Notes: generated by a model not told the origin, from the letters alone. DNA of 64,000 nucleotides from Sphingopyxis sp. H073 (GCF_001468395.1 NZ_LNSG01000001.1:434001-498000), one strand, 5' to 3'. Positions 36,552 through 45,519 are shown, numbered from the stretch's first letter. Made by a program: numbers and translations.

Positions 36552-39296
36552 TTATGACGGTGAAAAGGCGGGAAAGGCGCTTTTTCTTCGTTCGACATTC
36601 GCCGCCGCGACATGGTTCACCGCCTCGTCGAGCGGCAGGCGTCTGACCGGCGTCCCGTCGGGAAAGGCGCCGAGCAGCCTTGACGGGAAGCTGGGCGAGA
36701 GCATCACGAACTGGCCGAAATCGTCGGCGCGGCGGATCAGCCGCCCGAACGCCTGGCCGATGCGCGCGCGGATGACGCTGTCGTCATAGGCGCTGCCGCC
36801 CTGCGCCGCACGGCGCGCGGCGTGGAGGATCGTCGGGCGCGGCCAGGGCACGCCCTCCATCACGACGAGCCGTAGCGACTCGCCGGGCACGTCGACGCCG
36901 TCGCGCAGCGCATCGGTGCCGAGCAGCGAAGCGTGCGGATCGGCGCGAAAGATGTCGACGAGCGTGCCGGTGTCGAGCGGATCGACGTGCTGGGCATAGA
37001 GCGGCAGGCCGGCGCGGGCGAGGCGGTCGGCGATGCGCGCGTGGACGATGCGGAGCCGCCGGATCGCGCTGAACAGACCGAGCGCGCCGCCGCCCGATGC
37101 CTCGATCAGCCGGCTGTACGCGCCGGCGAGCGCAGGCAGGTCGCCGCGCGGGATGTCGGTGACGATCAGCACCTCGGACTGGCGCGCATAGTCGAACGGG
37201 CTCGGCACGGCGAAATGCTGGACCCCGCCGTCCATGTGCCGTGCGCCGGTGCGGATGTCGGCATCGGTCCATCCGCTTCCGCTACGCAAGGTCGCCGAGG
37301 TCACGAGCACCCCCTGCGCGGGCCGATAGACGATCTCGGCGACCGGCCGCGCCGGGTCGAGCCAGTGGCGGTGCAGCCCCATATCGAACTCGCGTCCGTC
37401 GAAGCGGTCGACCGCGAGCCAGTCGACGAAGTCGGGATCTGCCGGGCCGCCGACGCGCCCGAGCAAGGAGAGCCACCCGCCGAGCGTGTCGATGCGCGTG
37501 CCAAGGCTGTTGCGCGCGCCGTCGACGCGCGCGCGCGCCTGTCCGTCGAGCCAGTCGGGCGGATCCTCGACCAGCGCGTCGAGCCGTTTGCCAAGCGCCA
37601 TCAGCGGGCGCAGCAGCGCCTCGATCGCGTCGCTCGCGCCGGCGGCGGCGGCGACCAGCTCGGGATCGGGATCGGCGAGTTCGGTTTCGAGACCGTAGCC
37701 GCTGTCGCCGGTGCGCGTGTCGATGCTGCGCGCATAGGTCATCGCGCGCACCGCGACGAGCAGCCGCTCGATCGCACCCCATGGTGCGCTCTCGGCAATG
37801 CGCCCTAGCCAGCCTTCGCCGGGCAGCTCACCCGCAGCCTGAATCGCGGCCTGGATCGCCTTGTCGCCCGCCTCGTCATAGCTCGCGACGTCTGCGAGCC
37901 TTGCCGCCAGCCCGCGCCGCCGTCCGCGCGACTTGCCTTCGGGCCCGAGCACCCAGCGGCGGATTTCGACCGCTTCCTGCCCGGTCAGCGCCGCAGCGAA
38001 CATGCTGTCGGCGGCATCCCACAAATGATGGCCCTCGTCGAAGATCAGCCGCGTTGCGGGGGCGCCGCCCCCACCTTGCGAACTTGGGCGCGGGCGCGCC
38101 GCCTGCACCATCGTCAGCGCATGGTTGGCGATGACGATATCGGCCTGGCCTGCGGCGCGCGCCGAGCGCTCGATGAAGCATTTGCGGAAATGCGGGCAGC
38201 CCGCATAGATGCATTCGCCGCGCCGGTCGCTGAGCGCGGTCGTCCCGTTGCGGCGGAACAGCGCGGGGAGCCAGCCAGGAAGGTCGCCGCCGACCATGTC
38301 GCCGTCGCGCGTATAGGCCGCCCAGCGCGCGACGAGCTGCGCCAGGATCGCGGCGCGGCCCGAAAAGCCGCCCTGCAAGGCATCCTCGAGGTTGAGCAGG
38401 CAGAGGTAATTTTCGCGGCCCTTGCGCACCACCACCTTCTCGCGGTGCGTCGCGGCATCGGGATAGAGTTTCTCGGTCTCGCGCGCGAGCTGGCGTTGCA
38501 GCGCCTTGGTGAAGGTCGAGATGCAGACCGCGCCCGCCGACTGGTCGATCCATTGCTTGGCGGGGGCGAGGTAGCCCAATGTCTTGCCGATCCCCGTGCC
38601 AGCCTCTGCAACGAGCATCTGCGGCATGTCCTTGCGCTCGCGCGGCGCGAAGATCGCGGCGGCCGCGCGGGCGTAATCCTGCTGCCCCGAACGCCGTTCG
38701 GCGCCGTCGCCGGTCAGCCGGTCGAGCCGCGCGCGGACGTCGTCGGGATTGACCGTCACCTGACGCGGTTGCGGGCGCGGCGGCGCTTCTTCCCATTCGG
38801 GCAGCCGCGCGAAGAGCCAGCGGTCGGCCTTGTCGGGCGGGCCGAGGCGCGATTGCATGAGCGACGCCCACGGCCAGCGCTGGCGTCCGAGCGCTTGCAG
38901 CCCGTGCCAGGCGCCTTCGCGCTCGGGCCAGTCGGGCTCATCTAGGCTGGCGAGCATCGCAGCGGCGGCGAGGCGGAGGAAGGGCGCGATGTCCTCTTCG
39001 GCCTTCGGCGCTTCGAGGCCGATCGATGCGGCGATCCCGGCGGGCGTCGGCACCGCGAAGCGCGCCGGGTAGAGGAAGGCGAAGAGTTCGAGCAGGTCGA
39101 GCCCCGACAATTCGGGGTAGCCGAGCCGGTCGCCGGTCAGCGTTGCATTGAGGAGCAGGTGCGGTGTCGCAGCGACGGCGGCAATGGCTTCGCCGCGCCC
39201 GACGCGCTGTACGCGCCCTGCGGGATCGGCGATCCAGATGCCGACATGGCTTGCGTGGAGCGCGGGCAGGGCAAGGGGATCGACGCGGGGGAGCAT
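36552..39296 (-). CDS. dinG: ATP-dependent DNA helicase, DinG/XPD type
   Basis: 914 residues. Superfamily 2 helicase: Walker A in EAGTGIGKT (Lys238), DEAH-like box DEGHH, and C-terminal motifs including LLGTDALRDGVDVPG and IGQAFGRLIR. Cysteines in NYLCLLN and ECIYAGCPHFRKC lie where XPD/DinG proteins bind a 4Fe-4S cluster. It unwinds 5'-3' and resolves R-loops or forks. The first 170 residues are an extra N-terminal region starting MLPRVDPLALPALHASHVGIW-like, without a clear exonuclease motif. Confidence 0.9.
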   Translation of the reverse strand: MLPRVDPLALPALHASHVGIWIADPAGRVQRVGRGEAIAAVAATPHLLLNATLTGDRLGYPELSGLDLLELFAFLYPARFAVPTPAGIAASIGLEAPKAEEDIAPFLRLAAAAMLASLDEPDWPEREGAWHGLQALGRQRWPWASLMQSRLGPPDKADRWLFARLPEWEEAPPRPQPRQVTVNPDDVRARLDRLTGDGAERRSGQQDYARAAAAIFAPRERKDMPQMLVAEAGTGIGKTLGYLAPAKQWIDQSAGAVCISTFTKALQRQLARETEKLYPDAATHREKVVVRKGRENYLCLLNLEDALQGGFSGRAAILAQLVARWAAYTRDGDMVGGDLPGWLPALFRRNGTTALSDRRGECIYAGCPHFRKCFIERSARAAGQADIVIANHALTMVQAARPRPSSQGGGGAPATRLIFDEGHHLWDAADSMFAAALTGQEAVEIRRWVLGPEGKSRGRRRGLAARLADVASYDEAGDKAIQAAIQAAGELPGEGWLGRIAESAPWGAIERLLVAVRAMTYARSIDTRTGDSGYGLETELADPDPELVAAAAGASDAIEALLRPLMALGKRLDALVEDPPDWLDGQARARVDGARNSLGTRIDTLGGWLSLLGRVGGPADPDFVDWLAVDRFDGREFDMGLHRHWLDPARPVAEIVYRPAQGVLVTSATLRSGSGWTDADIRTGARHMDGGVQHFAVPSPFDYARQSEVLIVTDIPRGDLPALAGAYSRLIEASGGGALGLFSAIRRLRIVHARIADRLARAGLPLYAQHVDPLDTGTLVDIFRADPHASLLGTDALRDGVDVPGESLRLVVMEGVPWPRPTILHAARRAAQGGSAYDDSVIRARIGQAFGRLIRRADDFGQFVMLSPSFPSRLLGAFPDGTPVRRLPLDEAVNHVAAANVERRKSAFPAFSPS

Positions 39297-39343
39297 CGGG
39301 ATACGCTAGGGACAAAAGGCGAACGCGGCAAGGCGGCATACCA

Positions 39344-39466
39344 ATCCTCCCTGTCGCAAGGCGATGGGGAGGGGGACCGCCGAAGGCGGTGGAGGGGCGA
39401 GAGGCACCGGCCCTTCCGTCAGCGCTTCGCGCTGCCACCGCCCCATGCCTTCGGCACAGGGAGGAT
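39344..39466. repeat. 123-bp inverted repeat, family C
   Basis: Ends atcctccctgtcg and cacagggaggat. The interior (gatggggagggggaccgc, cgtcagcgcttcgcgctgcc) closely matches the copy at 11686-11818. Confidence 0.75.
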
Positions 39467-39473
39467 GGAAGGA

Positions 39474-39842
39474 CTAGCTGAGCCCGCGGCGTCCGAAGCC
39501 CGCGGTGCGCTGGCTCAGAAAGGCCGGCGACACGTCGGTGGGTTTGACCCTGCGTGCGTTCCGGAGCGCGTTGTAGAGCGCGCCATGCGTCAACTCGTAA
39601 GGGAAGCGCACGCCCATACGGTCGAATTCCGACCACATCACGATCGCGTAGGTGACCTCGCCGGCATAATGGATTTCGCAGCGCGATCGCGCGGGCATGC
39701 TCGCGCCGTCGATGCGCGCGCCGCCTTCGGACAAGTCGACGATGCGCCCCTCGACGAAATTGAGGACGCCATTGACCATGACCTCGATCGAAACCGGCGT
39801 CCGGTTGTGGCTGCGCGCCGTGGGGGAACGAAAATTCGTCAT
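39474..39842 (-). CDS. PilZ-domain protein
   Basis: 122 residues, essentially one PilZ domain. The basic motif is in ARSHNRTPVSIEV and the second motif in DLSEGGARI (DxSxxG), so c-di-GMP binding is plausible. A short Arg-rich tail follows. It lies upstream of dinG, separated by a family C repeat. Confidence 0.8.
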   Translation of the reverse strand: MTNFRSPTARSHNRTPVSIEVMVNGVLNFVEGRIVDLSEGGARIDGASMPARSRCEIHYAGEVTYAIVMWSEFDRMGVRFPYELTHGALYNALRNARRVKPTDVSPAFLSQRTAGFGRRGLS

Positions 39843-39936
39843 GCAGGGAAGCTAAGCCCAACATGGTAAATTTTCCGGTAACGATAACCCGACTGACGGT
39901 GCCATATTGCAAGCAATTGCGGACAATGATTTACCG

Positions 39937-40353
39937 ATGATCGTGGCGCGGTCGATCATCCTCTATGGCATTGCGCTGGCCGCGGTGGCGTTCCTGCTCG
40001 AATGGTTGAATTATCGCCATGTCATGCATCGCTGGTCGGCCGAATTCTATATCGTCTGCATTGCCGCCGTTTGCGTCACGCTCGGCATCTGGGTCGGCAA
40101 CCGGCTGACCGCGCGGCCGCGGCAGGCTTTCGCGCGCAACGACGCGGCGATCGCCGCGCTCGGGCTCAGCGCGCGCGAGTGCGAGGTGCTCGAAATGCTC
40201 GCGGCGGGGCACGCCAACAAGGTCATCGCGCGCCAGCTCGATATTTCGCCCAACACGGTGAAGACGCATGTCGCGCGGGTTTATGAAAAACTGGAGGTCG
40301 CCAGCCGGACGCAGGCGGTGCAGAAGGCGCGGACGCTCGACATCCTGCCGTAG
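39937..40353 (+). CDS. membrane-anchored LuxR-type regulator
   Basis: 138 residues. Two membrane helices (residues about 5-25 and 35-58) are followed directly by a LuxR helix-turn-helix: LSARECEVLEMLAAGHANKV, NTVKTHVARVYEKL. No receiver or ligand domain is present. A TTG at 39907 would add ten residues. Such small LuxR proteins in sphingomonads sit next to DUF4199 genes, as here. Confidence 0.85.
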   Translation: MIVARSIILYGIALAAVAFLLEWLNYRHVMHRWSAEFYIVCIAAVCVTLGIWVGNRLTARPRQAFARNDAAIAALGLSARECEVLEMLAAGHANKVIARQLDISPNTVKTHVARVYEKLEVASRTQAVQKARTLDILP

Positions 40354-40451
40354 TTTCGGACGAAAGGCCCAAAATCACCCGTTTGGGCGATGGATTTCGG
40401 CCGTTGTTCCGGCGCATCTCGCATGGCATTCATCCATCGGGGAGATATATC

Positions 40452-40988
40452 ATGGGCAGGATCATCGCGGTTTACGGCGCCATTGCGGGCGTCATCGTCG
40501 TCGCGGGGATGTTCATCAACATCGGCTTCCTCGCCGACCATGGCGCGATGGGAATGGTCGCCGGCTATCTGTCGATGCTGGTCGCGCTCATTTTCGTCTT
40601 CGTCGGCGTGAAGCGCTATCGCGACGTCGATCTGGGCGGGGTGATCGGCTTCTGGAAAGCCTTTGGCGTCGGGATTGGGATCGGGCTCGTCGCGGGGCTG
40701 TTCTATGTCCTCGGCTGGGAACTTTATATGTGGCGGACCGGCGGGACCTTCATGGCCGAATATATCGCCTCGAGCATCGAGGATATGCGCGCGGCCGGCA
40801 AATCGGCGGCGGAGATCGCGAAATTCTCGTCGGAAATGGGCGCGATGGCCGAGCAGTACAAGAACCCGCTGTTCCGCATGGCGCTGACGTTGACCGAGAT
40901 ATTGCCGGTCGCGCTCATCGTGTCGCTCGTGTCGGCGGCGCTGCTGCGCCGGAGCAGCTTTATGCCGGCGGTCCAGCCGCGCGGCTGA
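40452..40988 (+). CDS. DUF4199-family membrane protein
   Basis: 178 residues with four hydrophobic segments: GAIAGVIVVAGMFINIG, GYLSMLVALIFVFVGVKRY, GFWKAFGVGIGIGLVAGLFY and LTEILPVALIVSLVSAALL. The KRYRD and FWKAF blocks are typical of DUF4199. Function unknown. The ATG follows ggggagatatatc. It is probably controlled by, or functions with, the preceding regulator. Confidence 0.85.
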   Translation: MGRIIAVYGAIAGVIVVAGMFINIGFLADHGAMGMVAGYLSMLVALIFVFVGVKRYRDVDLGGVIGFWKAFGVGIGIGLVAGLFYVLGWELYMWRTGGTFMAEYIASSIEDMRAAGKSAAEIAKFSSEMGAMAEQYKNPLFRMALTLTEILPVALIVSLVSAALLRRSSFMPAVQPRG

Positions 40989-41058
40989 ACCGGGCGGGAA
41001 GGGGACTGGCGCGTCCGGTCTTCTTCCCATCCGCGCTTCTTGCCGCTATGGGCGCGCC

Positions 41059-42660
41059 ATGACTGACTTGCACCTTCACCCGTCGCTGCGCGAGCCCGCG
41101 CAAACGTCCAAGGCCTGGCCGTTCGAGGAAGCGCGCAAGCTGGTCAAACGCTATCCGCAGGGCAAGCCGGGCGGCGAGGCGGTGCTGTTCGAGACCGGCT
41201 ATGGTCCCTCGGGCCTGCCGCATATCGGCACCTTCAACGAAGTGCTGCGCACGACGATGGTCCGCCGCGCCTATGAGGCGATCACCGGCGGCGCACCGAC
41301 CCGCCTCGTCGCGTTCAGCGACGACATGGACGGCCTGCGCAAGGTCCCCGACAATGTGCCGCAGCAGGAGATGCTGCGCGAACATCTCGGCAAGCCGCTC
41401 ACCGCGATCCCCGATCCGTTCGGCAAGTATGAAAGTTTCGCGCATCATAACAATGCGATGCTGCGCGAGTTTCTCGACCGCTTCGGCTTCGAATATGAAT
41501 TCGTCAGCTCGACCGAGCGGTACAAGTCGGGCGCGTTCGACGAGGCGCTGAAGAATGTCCTGCGCCATAACCAGGACATTCTCGACATCATGCTGCCGAC
41601 GCTGCGCGCCGAGCGCGCCGCGACCTATTCGCCGATCCTGCCGGTCAGCCCCAAGTCGGGGATCGTGCTGCAGGTGCCGGTGACCGTCGTTGACGCCGAC
41701 AAGGGCCTGGTGTCGTTCGAGGACGAGGGCGAGACAATCACGCACAGCATCCTTGGCGGCGGCGCGAAGCTGCAGTGGAAGGTCGACTGGGCGATGCGCT
41801 GGGTCGCGCTGGGCGTCGACTACGAAATGTACGGCAAGGACCTGACCGACAGCGGCATCCAGTCGGGCAAGATCGCACGCGCGCTCGGCGGGCAGAAGCC
41901 CGAGGGGCTGATCTACGAAATGTTCCTCGACGAAAAGGGCGAGAAGATTTCGAAGTCGAAGGGCAATGGCCTCAGCCTCGAGCAGTGGCTGAGCTATGGT
42001 AGCGAGGAGAGCCTCGCCTTCTTCGCATACCGCGAGCCCAAGGCGGCGAAGCAGCTCCACATCGGCGTGATCCCGAAGGCGGTCGACGAGTATCTGCAGA
42101 TGCGCGGCAACTATGCGGCGCAGGAGCCCGACAAGAAGCTCGGCAACCCGGTGCATCACGTCCATGTCGCGCGCGGCGAGGATATGCCGTCGGCCGAGCT
42201 GCCGGTGACGTTCGGGCTGCTGCTCAATCTCGTCGGAGTGATGGGCGCCGATGCGTCGAAGGAGCAGATCTGGCGCTACCTCGGCCAATATGTCGACGGC
42301 GCGAATGCCGAGACCTATCCCGAACTCGACCGGCTGATCGACAATGCGATGGCGTATAACCGCGACTATGTCGCGCCGACGCTGAACCGTCGCAAGCCGC
42401 AGGGCGGCGAAGGCGCGGCGCTGGCCGAACTCGACGCGAAGCTCGCGGCGCTGCCCGCCGACGCCTCGGCCGACGATATCCAGAATATCGTGTACGAGAT
42501 CGGCAAGAACGAAGCCTATGGCTTTGAAAACCTGCGCGACTGGTTCAAGGCGCTCTACGAGACGCTGCTCGGTTCCAGCGCGGGTCCGCGCATGGGCAGC
42601 TTCATCGCGCTGTTCGGGATCGACAACACGCGGCGGTTGATCGCCGAAGCGCTGGCTTAA
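41059..42660 (+). CDS. lysK: lysine--tRNA ligase, class I
   Basis: 533 residues. Class I synthetase fold: PSGLPHIGTFNE contains the HIGH-like motif and KISKSKGNGLS is the KMSKS loop. Class I LysRS replaces the class II enzyme in archaea, alphaproteobacteria and spirochaetes, which agrees with the proposed lineage. The C-terminal helical domain is complete. Confidence 0.96.
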   Translation: MTDLHLHPSLREPAQTSKAWPFEEARKLVKRYPQGKPGGEAVLFETGYGPSGLPHIGTFNEVLRTTMVRRAYEAITGGAPTRLVAFSDDMDGLRKVPDNVPQQEMLREHLGKPLTAIPDPFGKYESFAHHNNAMLREFLDRFGFEYEFVSSTERYKSGAFDEALKNVLRHNQDILDIMLPTLRAERAATYSPILPVSPKSGIVLQVPVTVVDADKGLVSFEDEGETITHSILGGGAKLQWKVDWAMRWVALGVDYEMYGKDLTDSGIQSGKIARALGGQKPEGLIYEMFLDEKGEKISKSKGNGLSLEQWLSYGSEESLAFFAYREPKAAKQLHIGVIPKAVDEYLQMRGNYAAQEPDKKLGNPVHHVHVARGEDMPSAELPVTFGLLLNLVGVMGADASKEQIWRYLGQYVDGANAETYPELDRLIDNAMAYNRDYVAPTLNRRKPQGGEGAALAELDAKLAALPADASADDIQNIVYEIGKNEAYGFENLRDWFKALYETLLGSSAGPRMGSFIALFGIDNTRRLIAEALA

Positions 42661-42681
42661 ACGCAAGCCGACGTTAAATTC

Positions 42682-42760
42682 CGTTCGTGTCGAGCGAAGT
42701 CGAGACACGTTGCGGCGTAGTGCCAAGCCAAGGCATCTCGACTTCGCTCGATGCGAACGG
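42682..42760. repeat. REP-like inverted repeat, family B
   Basis: Arms cgttcgtgtcgagcgaagtc and gacttcgctcgatgcgaacg. It follows lysK and ends 20 bp before the next start, just ahead of its ribosome site. Confidence 0.8.
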
Positions 42761-42780
42761 ACGTTTATTGGGAGGATAAC

Positions 42781-43266
42781 ATGGCGGACTATGAACTCGC
42801 GCAGATCAATATCGCGCGCTTCCGCCTGCCCGCCGACCATGTCGCGAACCGCGACTTCATGGCGGCGCTCGACGGCGTCAACGCGATCGCCGAGGCGAGC
42901 GACGGCTTCGTCTGGCGGCTGACCGGCGAGGGCAATGACGCGACCGATGTGGCCGTCACCGACGATCCGCTGGTCATCCCGAACATGTCGGTGTGGCGCG
43001 ACCTCGATGCGCTCGCGGCCTTCGTCTATCGCCAGCCCGAGCATCTTTCGATCATGCGGCGGCGCAAGGAATGGTTCGACCATATCGCCGTCTATCAGGT
43101 GCTGTGGTGGGTGCCCGCGGGCCACCGTCCGACGGTGGCGGAGGGGATGGCGCGGCTTGCGATGCTCGAAGCGATCGGGGCGGGTCCCGAAGCCTTCACC
43201 TTCAAGCAGCCGTTCGCTGCTCCCGACGGCACGCCGGCCCTGCCGGTCCAGGACGAATGCGCGTGA
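42781..43266 (+). CDS. DUF3291 family protein
   Basis: 161 residues. ELAQINIARFRLPADH at the start, then NMSVWRDLDALAAFVY, HLSIMRRRKEWF and VLWWVPAGHRPTVAEGMARL match DUF3291, a dimeric alpha-beta-barrel fold of unknown function related to antibiotic-biosynthesis monooxygenases. Its end overlaps the next gene by ten bases. Confidence 0.85.
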   Translation: MADYELAQINIARFRLPADHVANRDFMAALDGVNAIAEASDGFVWRLTGEGNDATDVAVTDDPLVIPNMSVWRDLDALAAFVYRQPEHLSIMRRRKEWFDHIAVYQVLWWVPAGHRPTVAEGMARLAMLEAIGAGPEAFTFKQPFAAPDGTPALPVQDECA

Positions 43267-43748
43267 TCGACATTTTCACGACGGGCGGGACGATCGACAA
43301 GGTCTATTTCGATGCCTTGTCGGAATTCCAGATCGGCCCCGCGGCGATCCCCGACATGCTGCGCGAGAACAACGTCCTTGTTCCACACCGCGTCACCCAG
43401 CTGATGCGCAAAGACAGCCTCGAGCTGACCGACGCCGACCGCGAGACGATCCGCGCCGCGGTTGCCGCGAGCGATGCAGGCCGCATTCTCGTGACGCACG
43501 GGACGGACACGATGGTCATTACGGGTCGCGTTCTCGCAGGGATCCCAGGCAAAACGATCGTCATGACCGGGGCGATGCAACCCGCATCGGTGCGCGCAAG
43601 CGATGCCGAATTCAATGTGGGTTTCGCGCTTGCCGCCGCGCAAACGCTGCCTCCGGGCGTCTATATCGCGATGAATGGCATGATCTTCGACCCCGAAACG
43701 ACGGTGAAGGACCGCGCAGGCGCGCGCTTCGTGTCGAGCGCCGGATAA
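43257..43748 (+). CDS. single-domain asparaginase-like protein
   Basis: 163 residues, only the N-terminal domain of type I/II L-asparaginase (full enzymes have about 330). FTTGGTIDKVYFD holds the first catalytic threonine (Thr12), HGTDTM the second (Thr83, Asp84), and MTGAMQPAS is also conserved. The C-terminal domain, which contributes to the dimer active site, is absent and no frameshifted remainder follows. It may be a deamidase with another substrate. It overlaps the DUF3291 gene by ten bases. Confidence 0.82.
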   Translation: MRVIDIFTTGGTIDKVYFDALSEFQIGPAAIPDMLRENNVLVPHRVTQLMRKDSLELTDADRETIRAAVAASDAGRILVTHGTDTMVITGRVLAGIPGKTIVMTGAMQPASVRASDAEFNVGFALAAAQTLPPGVYIAMNGMIFDPETTVKDRAGARFVSSAG

Positions 43749-43761
43749 ACGCGGCGGCGCT

Positions 43762-43786
43762 GTAACCTTCTTTCGGCGCATCCGAA
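43762..43786 (+). promoter_or_regulatory. possible ECF-sigma promoter of the bufferin cluster
   Basis: GTAACC at 43762-43767 and CGAA at 43783-43786, 15 bp apart and about 57 bp before the first precursor. GTAACC...CGAA is the pattern I recall for Caulobacter SigF promoters, which drive related copper/gold-induced operons. No sigma/anti-sigma pair is in the window. Confidence 0.45.
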
Positions 43787-43842
43787 TATCCCTCCGTGGA
43801 CCGGTATCGTGCCGCGCCATCCTGTCTTCGGAGGAGATCATC

Positions 43843-44127
43843 ATGACCAGCAACAAATTCGCCGCCGCCATCGCCGCTTCGGCCACCGCCCTCGCGCTCG
43901 CCGGCGCCGCCATGGCCGCGCCCGCTCCCGCGGGCAGCTCGGGCGCCGCGGTCGGCGCCAAGGACACCGTCCACTGCTACGGCGTCAACAGCTGCAAGGG
44001 CACCGCCGACTGCAAGACGGCGTCGAACGAATGCAAGGGCCAGAACGAATGCAAGGGCCACGGCTTCAAGGCGATGGCCGCGGCCAAGTGCCTGTCGGAC
44101 GGCGGCGTGATCGGCGACCTCGGCTGA
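43843..44127 (+). CDS. bufA: bufferin-type precursor (DUF2282), six-cysteine form
   Basis: 94 residues with an N-terminal Sec-type signal (cleavage probably after AMA, residue 25). Cysteines are at 45, 51, 57, 64, 70 and 83, in the repeated pattern HCYGVNSCKG, DCKT, NECKG, NECKG and KCLSDGG. This is the DUF2282 layout of bufferins: RiPPs whose cysteines are turned into thiooxazoles by an MNIO enzyme and which bind copper in the periplasm. A very strong ggaggag ribosome site fits a highly made peptide. Metal specificity here is inference. Confidence 0.88.
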   Translation: MTSNKFAAAIAASATALALAGAAMAAPAPAGSSGAAVGAKDTVHCYGVNSCKGTADCKTASNECKGQNECKGHGFKAMAAAKCLSDGGVIGDLG

Positions 44128-44151
44128 TCCCGCGCTGATCGTCCAATCTTT

Positions 44152-44181
44152 CCCGTGCGGCGAACCGTCCCGCCGCACGGG
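44152..44181 (+). other. 11-bp perfect hairpin between the two precursor genes
   Basis: cccgtgcggcg and cgccgcacggg pair perfectly with an 8-base loop, 25 bp after the first precursor. No T-tract follows, so it may be a partial terminator or an mRNA 3'-end stabiliser that raises precursor levels over the enzyme genes. Confidence 0.4.
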
Positions 44182-44298
44182 AAATCCCTTCGCCTGTGAT
44201 CCAGATCATGCCACAAGGCCCTCGGGTCGTGTGACAAAAGCACGGGGGCGACGAGTCGCTCCACCTTTATCTGGACAACCAAAGGAAGGGACGATCAC

Positions 44299-44607
44299 AT
44301 GAATAGCAACAAACTCGCCGGTATGATTGCCGCCTCGGCCACCGCGCTCGCGCTGTCGAGCGCCGCGATCGCGGCCGACAAGCCGCTGCCGAAGCAGATC
44401 GGCGCCAACGACACGGTGAAATGCTATGGCGTCAACAGCTGCAAGGGCTCGTCCGATTGCAAGACCGAAGCGGCCTCGTGCAGCGGCGATTCGGGCTGCA
44501 GCACCGCGGGCAACAGCTGCGCTGGCGCCAACAGCTGCAAGGGCAAGGGCTTCAAGAAGATTGCGGCGGGCAAATGCCTGACGGACGGCGGCAAAATCGG
44601 CGTCTGA
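44299..44607 (+). CDS. bufferin-type precursor (DUF2282), expanded eight-cysteine form
   Basis: 102 residues, a clear paralogue of the previous gene: same signal region (ASATALAL) and the same KCYGVNSCKG, DCKT, NSCKGKGF and KCLTDGG blocks. Cysteines are at 42, 48, 54, 61, 67, 74, 80 and 93. Compared with the first precursor it carries about 13 extra residues (within EAASCSGDSGCSTAG) with two additional cysteines. The aaaggaaggg ribosome site is strong. Presumably modified by the same MNIO enzyme. Confidence 0.88.
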   Translation: MNSNKLAGMIAASATALALSSAAIAADKPLPKQIGANDTVKCYGVNSCKGSSDCKTEAASCSGDSGCSTAGNSCAGANSCKGKGFKKIAAGKCLTDGGKIGV

Positions 44608-44667
44608 CGCGAAGACGGGCGGGTCCGGCTACGCGCCGGACCGCTTCGTTCGCCATGGAGACGACGC

Positions 44668-45519
44668 GTGACTGAACCCGATCGCAAGACCGCGCCTTCG
44701 CCGGGTTTTGGCCTGGGGTTGCGCCCCGATCATTACCCCGATTTCCTGCGTGAGCCCCAGCCGGTGGACTGGCTGGAGATCATTTCCGAAAACTACATGG
44801 TGCCGGGCGGCAAGCCGCTTGCGATGCTCGATGCGATCCGCGCCGATTATCCGATGGTCATGCATGGCGTGTCGCTGTCGATCGGGTCCGACGAGCCGCT
44901 CGACATGGATTATCTCGCGGCGTTGAAGGCGCTCGAAAGACGCGTTGAACCGCTTTGGATTTCGGACCATCTTTGCTGGACCGGGATCAATGCGCATAAC
45001 ACGCACGACCTGCTGCCGCTCCCCTATGATGCGCCCGCGCTCGACTGCGTCGTCGAGAATATCGGCCGTGTGCAGGATTATCTCGGCCGCCGCATCCTGA
45101 TCGAAAATCCGTCGAGCTATGTGACCTTTCGCTCGTCCGACCGCAGCGAATGGGAGTTCCTCGCCGAAATGGCCGGGCGCGCCGACTGTCTGCTGCTGCT
45201 CGACGTCAACAATATCTATGTCAGCGCGCGCAATCACGGCTTCGATCCCGAGGACTATCTGGCGGGGCTGCCGGTGGACCGCATCCAGCAGATTCACCTC
45301 GCCGGGCACAGCGACATGGGCGATTATGTCATCGACACCCACGATGCCGATGTCTGCGACGCGGTATGGGATCTTTATGCGAGCGCGATCAGGCGGTTCG
45401 GATCCGTCGCAACGATGATCGAGCGCGACGACGCCATTCCGCCGCTTGCCGACGTGCTCGCCGAACTCGATTGCGCCCGGGCGCTTGCGGCACGCGCGCT
45501 GGAGCCCGAGCATGCCTGA
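44668..45519 (+). CDS. bufB: MNIO-family (DUF692) RiPP-modifying enzyme
   Basis: 283 residues from a GTG start. Multinuclear non-heme iron oxygenase with a TIM-barrel fold. Likely iron-binding segments are [10 protein letters not shown] (36-44), MHGVSLS (His66), SDHLCW (His101), ENPSSY (Glu146), [13 protein letters not shown] (Asp179, Asn181, His190), IHLAGH (His210), DTHDADV (His225) and IERDD (Glu252). It should modify cysteines of the two precursors upstream. A near in-frame ATG at 44655 runs into a stop, supporting GTG. Confidence 0.92.
   Translation: MTEPDRKTAPSPGFGLGLRPDHYPDFLREPQPVDWLEIISENYMVPGGKPLAMLDAIRADYPMVMHGVSLSIGSDEPLDMDYLAALKALERRVEPLWISDHLCWTGINAHNTHDLLPLPYDAPALDCVVENIGRVQDYLGRRILIENPSSYVTFRSSDRSEWEFLAEMAGRADCLLLLDVNNIYVSARNHGFDPEDYLAGLPVDRIQQIHLAGHSDMGDYVIDTHDADVCDAVWDLYASAIRRFGSVATMIERDDAIPPLADVLAELDCARALAARALEPEHA

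Noticed and set aside
40960..43125. 721-residue reverse frame across lysK
   Set aside because: A shadow of lysK that even runs through a REP repeat; no domain visible.
44152..44181. Intrinsic terminator between the precursor genes
   Set aside because: A perfect stem but no T-tract; listed as a hairpin only.
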